Shown here: positions 37,663 to 45,763 of the stretch, one piece after another
How the letters are laid out: every line of letters begins with the position of its first letter
Position numbering within the stretch: position 1 is the first letter of the stretch
NCBI RefSeq assembly: GCF_028710345.1
Contig: NZ_JAQTUH010000003.1
Coordinates: forward strand, 289,247-353,246
DNA: 64,000 nt
Source of the DNA: Sulfuricurvum sp.
Lineage (GTDB): Bacteria > Campylobacterota > Campylobacteria > Campylobacterales > Sulfurimonadaceae
Direction of reading: 5' to 3'
The notes under the pieces: model-generated
What the model saw: the letters and a program-made list of their open reading frames with translations, nothing else
What the model was told of the DNA's origin: nothing
The model's database searches: none
Position numbers and translations under genes: made by a program

Positions 37663-38471
37663 TAGAGTTCAATTGCATCATCAAATGATTCAAATAAAAA
37701 TTCATTTGAACCGCACGCATCAGAATCCGGAAGATTTTTCTGAAGTGGTAACGTAATGACAAAAGTCACCGACGTATCATCTATGCTGTAATCGATCCCC
37801 CCACTCAGTCTCTCACTTAGCTCTCGCGCAACACTCAGTCCCAAACCAAGCCCATGATTCCCCTCAGGTCCCTGAGCGAAACGGGTAAACACTTGTGGTT
37901 TGTACTCTACATTCGGCCCTTTGCCTTGGTTGTTGATCCTAATGGTTAGTACCGACTCTTTCTCTTCAATAGTAACAGCTACAATACTATCATCATCACC
38001 GTAATCACAGGCATTTCCCAAAATATTTTTGATGATGAGATAGAGTTTTTTTGGATCAGTAACCACTTTGTCTCTCAATTTATCTGTAATATTTAGAGTG
38101 ATATTTTTGCTTTGTATACGGTATCTAAACGCTTCGATTGCCTCATCCACTAAACTCTTCGGACTAATCAATGCAGACGTAATGTCAATATTTCCACTCT
38201 CTATTTCAGAAGCTGCTACTAAATTTTGGATACGAGAGTCCAACAAAAGAGCCTCTTCCATAACTAACGCATAAATCTCCTTACGTAGATCACCTACGGT
38301 AGGTTCTAGATGGGGAATCATCCCCAAAAGTGCCGTCATTGGATTATTTAGCTCATTGGCTATCAACGATAAAAATCGTGATTTTGCTCTTTCACTTTCG
38401 ATAAGCTGCTTGTTAAGCTCTAAAATCTTTCGGCTTAAAAATGTGATTTCATCATTGTGTATTTTTTCCAT
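37662..38471 (-). CDS. Histidine-kinase-like protein lacking the phosphoacceptor His (putative pseudokinase)
   Basis: 269 residues, cytoplasmic. An N-terminal coiled coil leads into a HisKA-like helix that reads SLIANELNNP, so the phosphoacceptor His of the usual SHELRTP is Asn39 (codon AAT on the minus strand). The HATPase_c fold keeps an N box (NILGNACDYG) and a G2 box (GLGLGLSVA). The G1 box reads NNQGKG, so its Asp is also replaced by Asn. Autophosphorylation therefore looks impossible as read. It sits between the PAS/MCP-like gene and cheD and probably acts as a scaffold or as a regulator of CheA or another kinase. Confidence 0.88.
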   Translation of the reverse strand: MEKIHNDEITFLSRKILELNKQLIESERAKSRFLSLIANELNNPMTALLGMIPHLEPTVGDLRKEIYALVMEEALLLDSRIQNLVAASEIESGNIDITSALISPKSLVDEAIEAFRYRIQSKNITLNITDKLRDKVVTDPKKLYLIIKNILGNACDYGDDDSIVAVTIEEKESVLTIRINNQGKGPNVEYKPQVFTRFAQGPEGNHGLGLGLSVARELSERLSGGIDYSIDDTSVTFVITLPLQKNLPDSDACGSNEFLFESFDDAIEL

Positions 38472-38474
38472 GGA

Positions 38475-39848
38475 TTACTCTTCTTCTTTTTTTATCGTAC
38501 ATATCTCATCATGCAAATGATTCAATTGAACTTCAATCACTTTCGATTTTTCTATCATACGAAGGTTTTCATTTGAAAAGTTCCGACCCATTTTTTGCAT
38601 GCTCTCTAGTTCACTACTCGTCTCTTGTACTAAAGTTTTGAGTTGAGAAAAGATCACGCCAAAGCGTACCGATTCATCGTGTGAGGCGGCAGCTTCAATA
38701 ATGCCATAAATCTGGATATACCCTAAATACATCATCTGCTGTTCCAGCTGATCCAAATTTTTTAACACTTCATGTATCTGCTGATCAAGCTCTGTTTGGA
38801 CTTGTTTGGATTTATCCGAATACTGCGCCACCAAAGTCATCAAATCAGAGATATTTTCAATCAATTCACTCAATTGAATTTCACCCTTTTGAGAGGTTAC
38901 TTCTTGGATAAAATAGGTCACCATCTCTATTTGGAGACGCATACTCGAAACTGAAAAAACAATACTGTTTAATCCTTCCGATAAATGCTGTACAATGTGA
39001 TCGATATGGGTAATCAATGCTTCATTCTCTTTGGCATTAAAGCGGATATCACTGGCTAATACACCAAATGTTTCTCCACCGCTTTGAACTTTATACGAGG
39101 ATACTGAAGCATTTAATGAAAGAAAAACAACATCACGTGCAAGTTCACGTAATTTCTCCCCTTTTTCTTCAAATAGCGATTTTACTTGCGTAAATAGATC
39201 TATTTTTTCAAACCATGCATCATACTGACTCATCAACTCCCGACTATAACCATACGTCATTTTTAACTTTTGCAATAATGCCGATGATTCATTTTCATCT
39301 TCTTTGATCACACGTTTGGAAACATTACTTTGCCTCTCTCGAAGTTCCATCAGTAATGCATCATCCATAAACTGATCATAATTTCCATACCCGTGTGTCT
39401 TTAGGAATTCCGCTAAAATATTTTCGCTCTCTTCCATACTGCCACGTTCTTCGGCAATAAGCAACTGACGATAGAGCACTTTTGCCAGTGCAAAAAGTTT
39501 AGTATTGGGTTTTATACGGATCGAAATATAACGATTATCGAGAGGATATACGGCAGCTAGTACCCAATAATAGCCACCCTCCTTTGTTCTGTTTTTAACA
39601 TATGCGACTATCGGTTTACCTGCTTGCAAATAATCCCAAAAGGTCTTAAAAATAACACGTGGCATATCTGGATGACGGATGATGTTGTGAAACTGCCCAA
39701 TCAATTCTTGTTTCGAATAACCACTGATTCGGACAAACACCTCATTGCCGGATAAAATCGTACTCGCGTGGTCTGTGATCGAGAAAAAGAGCTCATTATT
39801 ATCAAACTTAGCCTCTTTCAGAGCCAATGCATGCTCTGTTTTTTCCAT
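38475..39848 (-). CDS. Aer-like PAS protein with a degenerate MCP signalling domain
   Basis: 457 residues without membrane helices. Residues ~15-120 form an Aer-type PAS domain (ISGYSKQELIGQFHNIIRHPDMPRVIFKTFWDYLQAGKP...NRTKEGGYYWV), the family that often binds FAD for redox sensing. The C-terminal half is a long helical coiled coil. Its tip reads FLSLNASVSSYKVQSGGETFG where receptors have [20 protein letters not shown], so the residues that contact CheA and CheW are largely lost. It may be a divergent receptor or an MCP-derived adaptor. It lies between cheR and the pseudokinase gene. Confidence 0.85.
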   Translation of the reverse strand: MEKTEHALALKEAKFDNNELFFSITDHASTILSGNEVFVRISGYSKQELIGQFHNIIRHPDMPRVIFKTFWDYLQAGKPIVAYVKNRTKEGGYYWVLAAVYPLDNRYISIRIKPNTKLFALAKVLYRQLLIAEERGSMEESENILAEFLKTHGYGNYDQFMDDALLMELRERQSNVSKRVIKEDENESSALLQKLKMTYGYSRELMSQYDAWFEKIDLFTQVKSLFEEKGEKLRELARDVVFLSLNASVSSYKVQSGGETFGVLASDIRFNAKENEALITHIDHIVQHLSEGLNSIVFSVSSMRLQIEMVTYFIQEVTSQKGEIQLSELIENISDLMTLVAQYSDKSKQVQTELDQQIHEVLKNLDQLEQQMMYLGYIQIYGIIEAAASHDESVRFGVIFSQLKTLVQETSSELESMQKMGRNFSNENLRMIEKSKVIEVQLNHLHDEICTIKKEEE

Positions 39849-39858
39849 AGGAACCCTT

Positions 39859-40683
39859 TTATAAACGTTGATAAATCGACGAACCTAATAGTTTTAAGGT
39901 TTCACGATGAGTGGTCAGTGATTCTGAGCTCCCCAAGAAAAGAGGAGCCCCTTTCGGTAAAAGCGTTGTAAAACGCCCAATCAGATTGTGACGGGTAATA
40001 TCATCAAAATAGATCATAACATTACGGCAAAAAATCATGTCAAAGCTGTTTTTGAAAAAAAACGGATCGGTCACAAGGTTATAGAGTCGAAACATCACTT
40101 TGTTTTTTAGATGAGGCTTCACCTGATAACGGATAAGTCCATCCATCTGCACTTTTTCAAAAGAACGGATCACGATTTCTTTAGGCAAAGGTTCAACATT
40201 TTTTGCATCATAACTTCCGCTAATCGCATGGGCCAATACTTTGGATGAAATATCGGTAGCCAAAATCTTGATATCCCATTGATCAAAATCATTCAAATGG
40301 TGTTGTAAAAACATTAAAATCGTATACGGTTCTTCTCCGCTCGAACACCCAGCTGACCAGATACGGATTTTTTTCTCTCTTTTGGATGCTATCAGTGCGG
40401 GCAAATAGTTTTCCAACCATTTCCACTGCGCCCCCTCTCGAAAAAACGAAGTAACGTTGGTCGATATAGCACTCACGAAAAATGAGAGTTCTTCACCACT
40501 CAAATCCTGAATCAAAAAATCATAATAGTCTCGAAACGATTTCAATCCAAGTTGGTTTAGCCGTTTATTCAGCCGACCCTTGACCAAAGTACTTTTTTGA
40601 TCGGAAAGAGATATCCCTACTTTTTCATAAATATAACGACGAAAAAGGGCAAACTCTTCCGCTCGAAGCTCAATTTCCACCAC
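39859..40683 (-). CDS. cheR: Chemotaxis protein methyltransferase
   Basis: About 274 residues. An N-terminal helical domain (FRRYIYEKVGISL) is followed by the SAM-dependent methyltransferase domain (KIRIWSAGCSSGEEPYTI, ATDISSKVL, FDMIFCRNVMIYFD). It methylates receptor glutamates using S-adenosylmethionine. There is no ATG near the start. GTG at 40683 follows GAGG by 6 bases and is the best choice; TTG at 40695 would extend it by four residues. It overlaps the cheA end by 14 bases. Confidence 0.96.
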   Translation of the reverse strand: MVEIELRAEEFALFRRYIYEKVGISLSDQKSTLVKGRLNKRLNQLGLKSFRDYYDFLIQDLSGEELSFFVSAISTNVTSFFREGAQWKWLENYLPALIASKREKKIRIWSAGCSSGEEPYTILMFLQHHLNDFDQWDIKILATDISSKVLAHAISGSYDAKNVEPLPKEIVIRSFEKVQMDGLIRYQVKPHLKNKVMFRLYNLVTDPFFFKNSFDMIFCRNVMIYFDDITRHNLIGRFTTLLPKGAPLFLGSSESLTTHRETLKLLGSSIYQRL

Positions 40684-42775
40684 TTTGAACCTCAATCAGC
40701 GGGCGTAATTCATCCACATTCAAAATCAATGCAATATCCCCGCTACCTAAAATCGCTCCGCCTGAAATCTCTTTCACTTTAGCCAATGATTTACCCAATG
40801 GCTTAATAACAACTTGTTGACGCCCTACAAGTTCATCCACCAAAATAGCGATACGACCTGATTCCGTTTCAACACAGACGAGTATCCCCTCCCACGGCTC
40901 AATTCTATGAGTCGGAAGATCAAACACATCACTAAGACGGATAATAGGGAGATGCTGTCCGCGTAGAGATACAAACTCTCCTCTCTCTTTTAACGCATGA
41001 ACAATCTCTTGTTCAGGACGAAATGATTCAACCACGCTCAACGTTGGTAAGATATATATCTCCCCTGCCGCTTGCACCAACATACCGTCAATGATTGCCA
41101 ACGTCAGCGGAAGAACCATAGAGAAAGTCGTCCCCTCACCCTCTTTTGAATCAATCTCGATTTTACCGCGCAGTTTTTCGATCGACGTTTTGACGACATC
41201 GAGCCCAACACCGCGGCCGGAGAGATCACTGATCGTATCAGCGGTCGAAAATCCAGGTTGCATAATAAGACCGAAAATCTGAGAATCAGTAAGATTCTCA
41301 TCGCCGGAAATAATCCCCCGCTCGATAGCTTTACGGTACACTTTTTCTTTGTTGATTCCCCGTCCATCATCACTGACACTGATGACAATACTGCCACTTT
41401 TATGAAACGCACGAAGGGTGATAACCCCTTCAGCTTTTTTACCGACACTGAGACGTTCTGCCCCATCGGCTTCGAGACCGTGGTCGATTGCGTTACGGAT
41501 GATATGAATCAATGGATCAGAAAGGCTATCGATCATCGTTTTATCGATCTCCGTCTCCTCACCTTGAACATTTAAATGAAGCTCTTTTCCTGTTTTTTTC
41601 GACGTATCTCTCACAACCCTTTTCATCTTATCAAACGTATCGCGAATAGCAACCATTCGCAGACTCATCACCCGATCTTGGATCCGTTTCGTAATCTTTG
41701 ATAATGTTTCGATTGCACGGCTGATCGATTCATCCTCGATAGCGCTGATTTTTTCGTTTTGGGCAATAAAGTTCTGAGCGATTACCAGTTCACCGACAGA
41801 GTCAAACAATTCATCAAGCTTAAACGTATCAATACGAATCGTTGATTTCGATGTCGTCACACTGCTGTTTTCTTTACGCTCTGGAGATTTTCGGCTTTCT
41901 TCGGCTTTTATCTCACTATGATGATTCTCTTCGATATCCGTCTCTACAATCTCTACACTAGGGAGATTAATCAACCTTACCGCATACTCATGATCAAATA
42001 AAAATTCAAAATTTTCACTCACATCTCCAAGAGCTTGCGATGTTAAAAGGAGAATACCCACGTGAGAAATTTTGTTTTCATCAACAACAAATGACTCTAG
42101 CGGTTGAACGTTTTCCATGTTAAAAAAACTTTCTAACGCTATCGCATTCTCTTTCAATAACCCTAAAAACAGTAAATGATCAAACCCGCGTATGTATGCA
42201 TCACTGTCTAAGGTCAAATCTATCCGATAGAGATTCTGCCCTTTTTCTTGAGACATTTGAAATATTTGAATACCGTTTCTCATCTCCGATTCAAAACGAT
42301 CATTACAATCAAATCCAAATTCAGATGCCAAGTCCATCATCATCGTTGTTTGAATTTTTACCTCTACAACCTGTGTGCTTCCATGACGTTTTGAAGAGAT
42401 CAGATTTTTGATTTTGACTAAACACTCCTCATAATCAGTCGGTAAATCCGGGAGAGCATCAAGCTCACACGTCATCACCTCTTTAATGACATCGACACTT
42501 CCTACAAACAACTCTAGATGATGAACTTCGACATCTTCTTTTGTGCTGCGATAATGGTCAAGTACATCTTCAAAATGGTGAACAAACTCTCCTAAACGGG
42601 TAAAGCCAAACGCATTAGCATTCCCTTTGAGTGTATGGACACCCCGAAAAATTTCGTTCAATAAATCAAAATCAGCTGAATTTTCTTCAAAACGGAGGAT
42701 ATCGACATCGAGTTTTTCGATGATTTCACCCGCTTCTTCGATAAATATCGCTTTGACTTGCTCTTGTTTAGTCAT
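40670..42775 (-). CDS. cheA: Chemotaxis sensor histidine kinase CheA
   Basis: About 701 residues. The P1/HPt domain has FRGVHTLKGNANAFG with phosphoacceptor His47. A long divergent P2/linker region spans ~105-310. The P3 dimerisation domain, the P4 ATPase domain (DPLIHIIRNAIDHGLE, DDGRGI, GRGVGLDVVK) and the C-terminal CheW-like P5 domain follow. It phosphorylates CheY and CheB in response to receptor state. I choose ATG 42775 over the in-frame ATG at 42799 because it gives an 8-base rather than a 32-base overlap with the STAS gene and has GGAT upstream. There is no fused receiver domain. Confidence 0.97.
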   Translation of the reverse strand: MTKQEQVKAIFIEEAGEIIEKLDVDILRFEENSADFDLLNEIFRGVHTLKGNANAFGFTRLGEFVHHFEDVLDHYRSTKEDVEVHHLELFVGSVDVIKEVMTCELDALPDLPTDYEECLVKIKNLISSKRHGSTQVVEVKIQTTMMMDLASEFGFDCNDRFESEMRNGIQIFQMSQEKGQNLYRIDLTLDSDAYIRGFDHLLFLGLLKENAIALESFFNMENVQPLESFVVDENKISHVGILLLTSQALGDVSENFEFLFDHEYAVRLINLPSVEIVETDIEENHHSEIKAEESRKSPERKENSSVTTSKSTIRIDTFKLDELFDSVGELVIAQNFIAQNEKISAIEDESISRAIETLSKITKRIQDRVMSLRMVAIRDTFDKMKRVVRDTSKKTGKELHLNVQGEETEIDKTMIDSLSDPLIHIIRNAIDHGLEADGAERLSVGKKAEGVITLRAFHKSGSIVISVSDDGRGINKEKVYRKAIERGIISGDENLTDSQIFGLIMQPGFSTADTISDLSGRGVGLDVVKTSIEKLRGKIEIDSKEGEGTTFSMVLPLTLAIIDGMLVQAAGEIYILPTLSVVESFRPEQEIVHALKERGEFVSLRGQHLPIIRLSDVFDLPTHRIEPWEGILVCVETESGRIAILVDELVGRQQVVIKPLGKSLAKVKEISGGAILGSGDIALILNVDELRPLIEVQSGGN

Positions 42776-43031
42776 AACAGATCCAATGCAATGTTCCATA
42801 TACGCCCGTAGTGTTAACCCCTCTTTCTAAAAAAGGGATTTTCAATTCCGGACGAGTTCGTTTGAGGCTCACTAAAAGAGCCAATAGTGCGCTATTTTTA
42901 AGACTATTTCCCTCATCAACTTCGATTGTCTCGATATATTCAATACGGGGGCGAACGAATTGCTCAAATTCGCGTACCTCTTCCATAGACATATTCAAAT
43001 CAATCGTCAGTGCATCGCCATCAAATTGCAT
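42768..43031 (-). CDS. Small STAS-like protein in the chemotaxis operon
   Basis: 87 residues. The central part (ETIEVDEGNSLKNSALLALLVSLKRTRPELKIPFL) follows the STAS strand-helix pattern seen in anti-sigma antagonists, with a Ser/Asn cluster where the phosphorylatable Ser would be. Small STAS proteins occur in other che operons without a settled role. It sits exactly between the MCP and cheA genes, with an 8-base overlap with cheA and its start next to the MCP stop, so it is part of the operon. Confidence 0.72.
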   Translation of the reverse strand: MQFDGDALTIDLNMSMEEVREFEQFVRPRIEYIETIEVDEGNSLKNSALLALLVSLKRTRPELKIPFLERGVNTTGVYGTLHWICYD

Positions 43032-44675
43032 TTAAAACTCTTTCAAATCATCTTCGTGCAACGGGAAAATTTCATCCGCCTTAGTCGGAATCGATTTACG
43101 TTGAGGCTGAACTGGCTTACGATGTGCAATCACAGGATTAGGATCTAAATGATGAAGATTGATTTTCCGAGTGGCACTTGATACCGGTGCATTGCTTTCC
43201 ATTCCTACCATTTTTGCCAAAATACGAACCGTTTCCATCATCGACGTTGCTTGTGCATTGAGTTCTTCCGCTGCCGCAGCAGCTTCTTCTGAGTTTGCCG
43301 CAACTTGCTGCGTCACTTGGTCGACTTGACCCATCGCTTGATTAATCTGTGCCATTCCCTCAGACTGCTCTTTTCCGGCAATCGAAATTTCACCGATTAA
43401 ATCAGATACTTTTTTTGATTGTTCCACGATCTCTTGAAACGATGTATGGGTCGCAAGGGCGATTTGATTCCCCTCTTTAATCTGACTAACAACCTCTTCG
43501 ATGATTACCGAGGTCTCTTTTGCAGCCGATGCCGCACGTTGAGCCAAATTACGAACTTCATCAGCTACTACCGCAAATCCTAGACCATGTTCACCCGCAC
43601 GCGCCGCTTCAACCGCAGCATTTAATGCTAACAAATTGGTTTGAAATGCGATTTGGTCAATTGTTTTGATAATACCAGAAATTTTAGCCGCAGACTCAGT
43701 AATGGCATGCATCGAGTGAGAGAGCTGTTCCCCTTTTTCATACCCTGCACGGGCAGAATCGTTGGCATTTTTAGCCAAGATATCAGCTTGACGGGCGTTA
43801 TCAGTGTTTTGTGTGTTGATTGCAGTAGACTCTTCGAGTGTTGCACTCACCTCTTCAACACTGCTTGCTTGTTCACTCGCCCCTTGTGCCAATGAGCTAG
43901 AAGACGATGCTACTTGATCCGATGCCGAAGTGATCTGCATCGCCCCATCACGAATCGACGTAACGCTTTGTGTGATTGAACGGGTAATCGAACGGATTAT
44001 TAGTATCGACAATACAATCGAAACAGCAAATGCGACCAATACAATGATTATAGTCATACGAACAGCACTGATAGAATCTTCTTGTGCTTTTTTTACCGTT
44101 GCATCAGCACTCTCAATATTAATTTTGGCGATTTTGTCCATACTCTCTAGTGCCATTGTACGAGAAGAACGGCTCGCTTCGATAAATGCTTTCATTTGTC
44201 CAAAATAGATCTCCACTTTCGCAGGATCACTGTTTTGTGAGAGCGGTATTAGAGTATTTGATTTAAACTGTAAACTCAACTCTTTCCATTTTCCAAAATT
44301 CTCTTCAAAATTTTTCCATTCAATAGCCTCTTCCGGAGTTTGAGGCAGAGGAGCATAAATCTTTTCCCCTTTTTCAAAACGTTCAAACCCTTTGTCTATT
44401 CTCTCAATAGCATCTTGTAGTTTCCCTTGCAGTCCATTGTCTCCTGCAAGACCACGAACTCGGTTTTGCTGAATGACTACTTGATTAATCCCTATACGCA
44501 TCTCCATAATTCCCACGACAGAGGGGAGCTTCACGCTCCCCACTTCCGTAATTCCGCTCTCCCATTTTTGCGTTGTACTGTATCCCAAAAACCCGAGAAT
44601 AGCTAAAGAGATCATCATCACTGCCGTGAGCAGCACCAACTTGCTTTGTAGTACCATATTTTCCAACCAATTCAT
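43032..44675 (-). CDS. Methyl-accepting chemotaxis protein
   Basis: 547 residues. TM1 ~12-32, a periplasmic four-helix-bundle ligand domain (~33-190), TM2 ~192-214, HAMP, then a long signalling domain. The conserved tip reads [40 protein letters not shown], and Gln/Glu-rich heptads nearby are likely methylation sites. It signals to CheA through CheW. The start at 44675 has AGGAG at good spacing; the ATG at 44717 would overlap cheW by 41 bases. No CheR-tethering NWxxF pentapeptide is visible at the C-terminus (ends DDLKEF). Confidence 0.96.
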   Translation of the reverse strand: MNWLENMVLQSKLVLLTAVMMISLAILGFLGYSTTQKWESGITEVGSVKLPSVVGIMEMRIGINQVVIQQNRVRGLAGDNGLQGKLQDAIERIDKGFERFEKGEKIYAPLPQTPEEAIEWKNFEENFGKWKELSLQFKSNTLIPLSQNSDPAKVEIYFGQMKAFIEASRSSRTMALESMDKIAKINIESADATVKKAQEDSISAVRMTIIIVLVAFAVSIVLSILIIRSITRSITQSVTSIRDGAMQITSASDQVASSSSSLAQGASEQASSVEEVSATLEESTAINTQNTDNARQADILAKNANDSARAGYEKGEQLSHSMHAITESAAKISGIIKTIDQIAFQTNLLALNAAVEAARAGEHGLGFAVVADEVRNLAQRAASAAKETSVIIEEVVSQIKEGNQIALATHTSFQEIVEQSKKVSDLIGEISIAGKEQSEGMAQINQAMGQVDQVTQQVAANSEEAAAAAEELNAQATSMMETVRILAKMVGMESNAPVSSATRKINLHHLDPNPVIAHRKPVQPQRKSIPTKADEIFPLHEDDLKEF

Positions 44676-44676
44676 T

Positions 44677-45174
44677 TTATTCTCCTTTTTGAGTTTCAAG
44701 TGTTTGCATCTGTTCAAGAGTTAAAAGTTCATCCGCTTCAAAGAGTTTCAAAACATCCAAAATCATCACAACGTTCTCTTCCATTTGCGCCATTGAGCAG
44801 ATAAAATCGGTGTCAATTTGATTACCAAACTTTGGAGGTTCACTCATATGGGCAGCATCAATCGATGCTACTTCTTCTACACGATCAACGATAAAGCCGA
44901 TATTCACTTTTTCTACCTCGACGATAATAATCGTCGTATGCATATCACTCTCACGCTCTTCCATTCCAAAACGCAACCGTGTATCGACTACTGGGATAAT
45001 CGATCCACGCAGATTGATAACACCGCGCATATATTCAGGTGTTTTCGGGACATTAGTTACCTTCATCATTGCTATAATCTCTTTAATTCTACCGATGGCG
45101 ATACCGTATTGTTCCTCTCCTAAAAAGAAAGTGAGATACCGTTCCCGTCGTGATTGAGCACTGTTTAATTCCAT
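44677..45174 (-). CDS. cheW: Chemotaxis coupling protein CheW
   Basis: 165 residues of CheW fold with characteristic YLTFFLGEEQYGIAIGRIKEIIAMMKVTNVPKTPEYMRGVINLRGSIIPVVDTRLRFG and the C-terminal VDRVEEVASI. It links receptors to CheA at the cytoplasmic membrane. The ATG at 45174 has GGAG. It starts 4 bases after cheY and ends one base before the MCP start, so these are co-transcribed. Confidence 0.97.
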   Translation of the reverse strand: MELNSAQSRRERYLTFFLGEEQYGIAIGRIKEIIAMMKVTNVPKTPEYMRGVINLRGSIIPVVDTRLRFGMEERESDMHTTIIIVEVEKVNIGFIVDRVEEVASIDAAHMSEPPKFGNQIDTDFICSMAQMEENVVMILDVLKLFEADELLTLEQMQTLETQKGE

Positions 45175-45178
45175 GACG

Positions 45179-45565
45179 TTATACTCCCAATACCATTTTG
45201 AGAGATTTCACCATCTTTTCATCGCTAAAAGGCTTCACCATCCACCCTGTTACTCCGATCTCTTTACCCACCATTTTCATCTCTTCAGAACTCTCGGTTG
45301 TAAGTATGATAATCGGTTTGGTTTTATAACGATCATCCCCCTTAAGAGCTCTCGCCAAATCCAAACCATTCATCTGAGGCATATTGACATCACTAATCAG
45401 AAGATCATAATTTTCACTCCCTGCTTGCAAAGCACTTAAAAGCTCTGCCGGATTTAAATACGATTTAAACTCGATAACCCCACTGCTTATCATTTGATCC
45501 AAAGCTAGCTCTGCTGTTGCGACAACAGCCCTTGAATCATCTACTACAATCACTCTCTTCGCCAT
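45179..45565 (-). CDS. cheY: Chemotaxis response regulator CheY
   Basis: 128 residues, a single receiver domain. The acidic pair is at 9-10 (VVDDS), phosphoacceptor Asp59 (LLISDVNMPQMNG), the switch Thr in LTTESSEEM and Lys in VKPFSDEK. Phospho-CheY would act on the flagellar switch or a sink. It is the first gene of the chemotaxis operon. The ATG at 45565 has a strong GGAGG. Three direct boxes lie just upstream of a likely -10 (45606-45601). Confidence 0.95.
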   Translation of the reverse strand: MAKRVIVVDDSRAVVATAELALDQMISSGVIEFKSYLNPAELLSALQAGSENYDLLISDVNMPQMNGLDLARALKGDDRYKTKPIIILTTESSEEMKMVGKEIGVTGWMVKPFSDEKMVKSLKMVLGV

Positions 45566-45606
45566 GGTATTCCTCCAAGTATGATGTTCTACTTGGGAAA
45601 ATAGTA

Positions 45607-45634
45607 ATCATAAAGAATCACAAAAAAATCACAA
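45607..45634 (-). promoter_or_regulatory. Three TTRTGAT boxes and -10 upstream of cheY
   Basis: Read on the minus strand: TTGTGAT (45634-45628), TTGTGAT (45623-45617), TTATGAT (45613-45607), spaced 11 and 10 bases, directly followed by TACTAT (45606-45601) as a likely -10. This is the arrangement expected for OmpR/PhoB-type activation. No sigma-28-like or sigma-54-like promoter is visible here. Confidence 0.55.
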
Positions 45635-45698
45635 GATAAAAAAATTAACAGATAAGCATGAAGCATTACATCAAGATTACAAAGGAAAGGATCTAGAC

Positions 45699-45732
45699 TT
45701 ATGATTGTTTTAAGATTTTCTAATTATATGAT
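45699..45732 (+). promoter_or_regulatory. Three TTRTGAT-like boxes and -10 upstream of the REC-PilZ gene
   Basis: On the plus strand: TTATGAT (45699-45705), TTAAGAT (45710-45716), TAATTAT (45721-45727), each 11 bases apart, with TATGAT (45727-45732) as a likely -10. It has the same order and spacing as the site upstream of cheY, so both divergent promoters of this spacer carry the motif. Confidence 0.45.
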
Positions 45733-45763
45733 ACCAATATCTAAAAATTATGAGTGATACACA

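Noticed and set aside
41104..41466. A 120-codon minus-strand frame inside cheA
   Set aside because: Same strand as cheA in another frame; cheA is intact through this region.
45566..45763. Sigma-28 or sigma-54 promoter for the chemotaxis operon
   Set aside because: No GGN10GC-type -24/-12 and no CGATAT-type -10 with TAAA at the right distance could be seen; the visible signal is the three-box motif.
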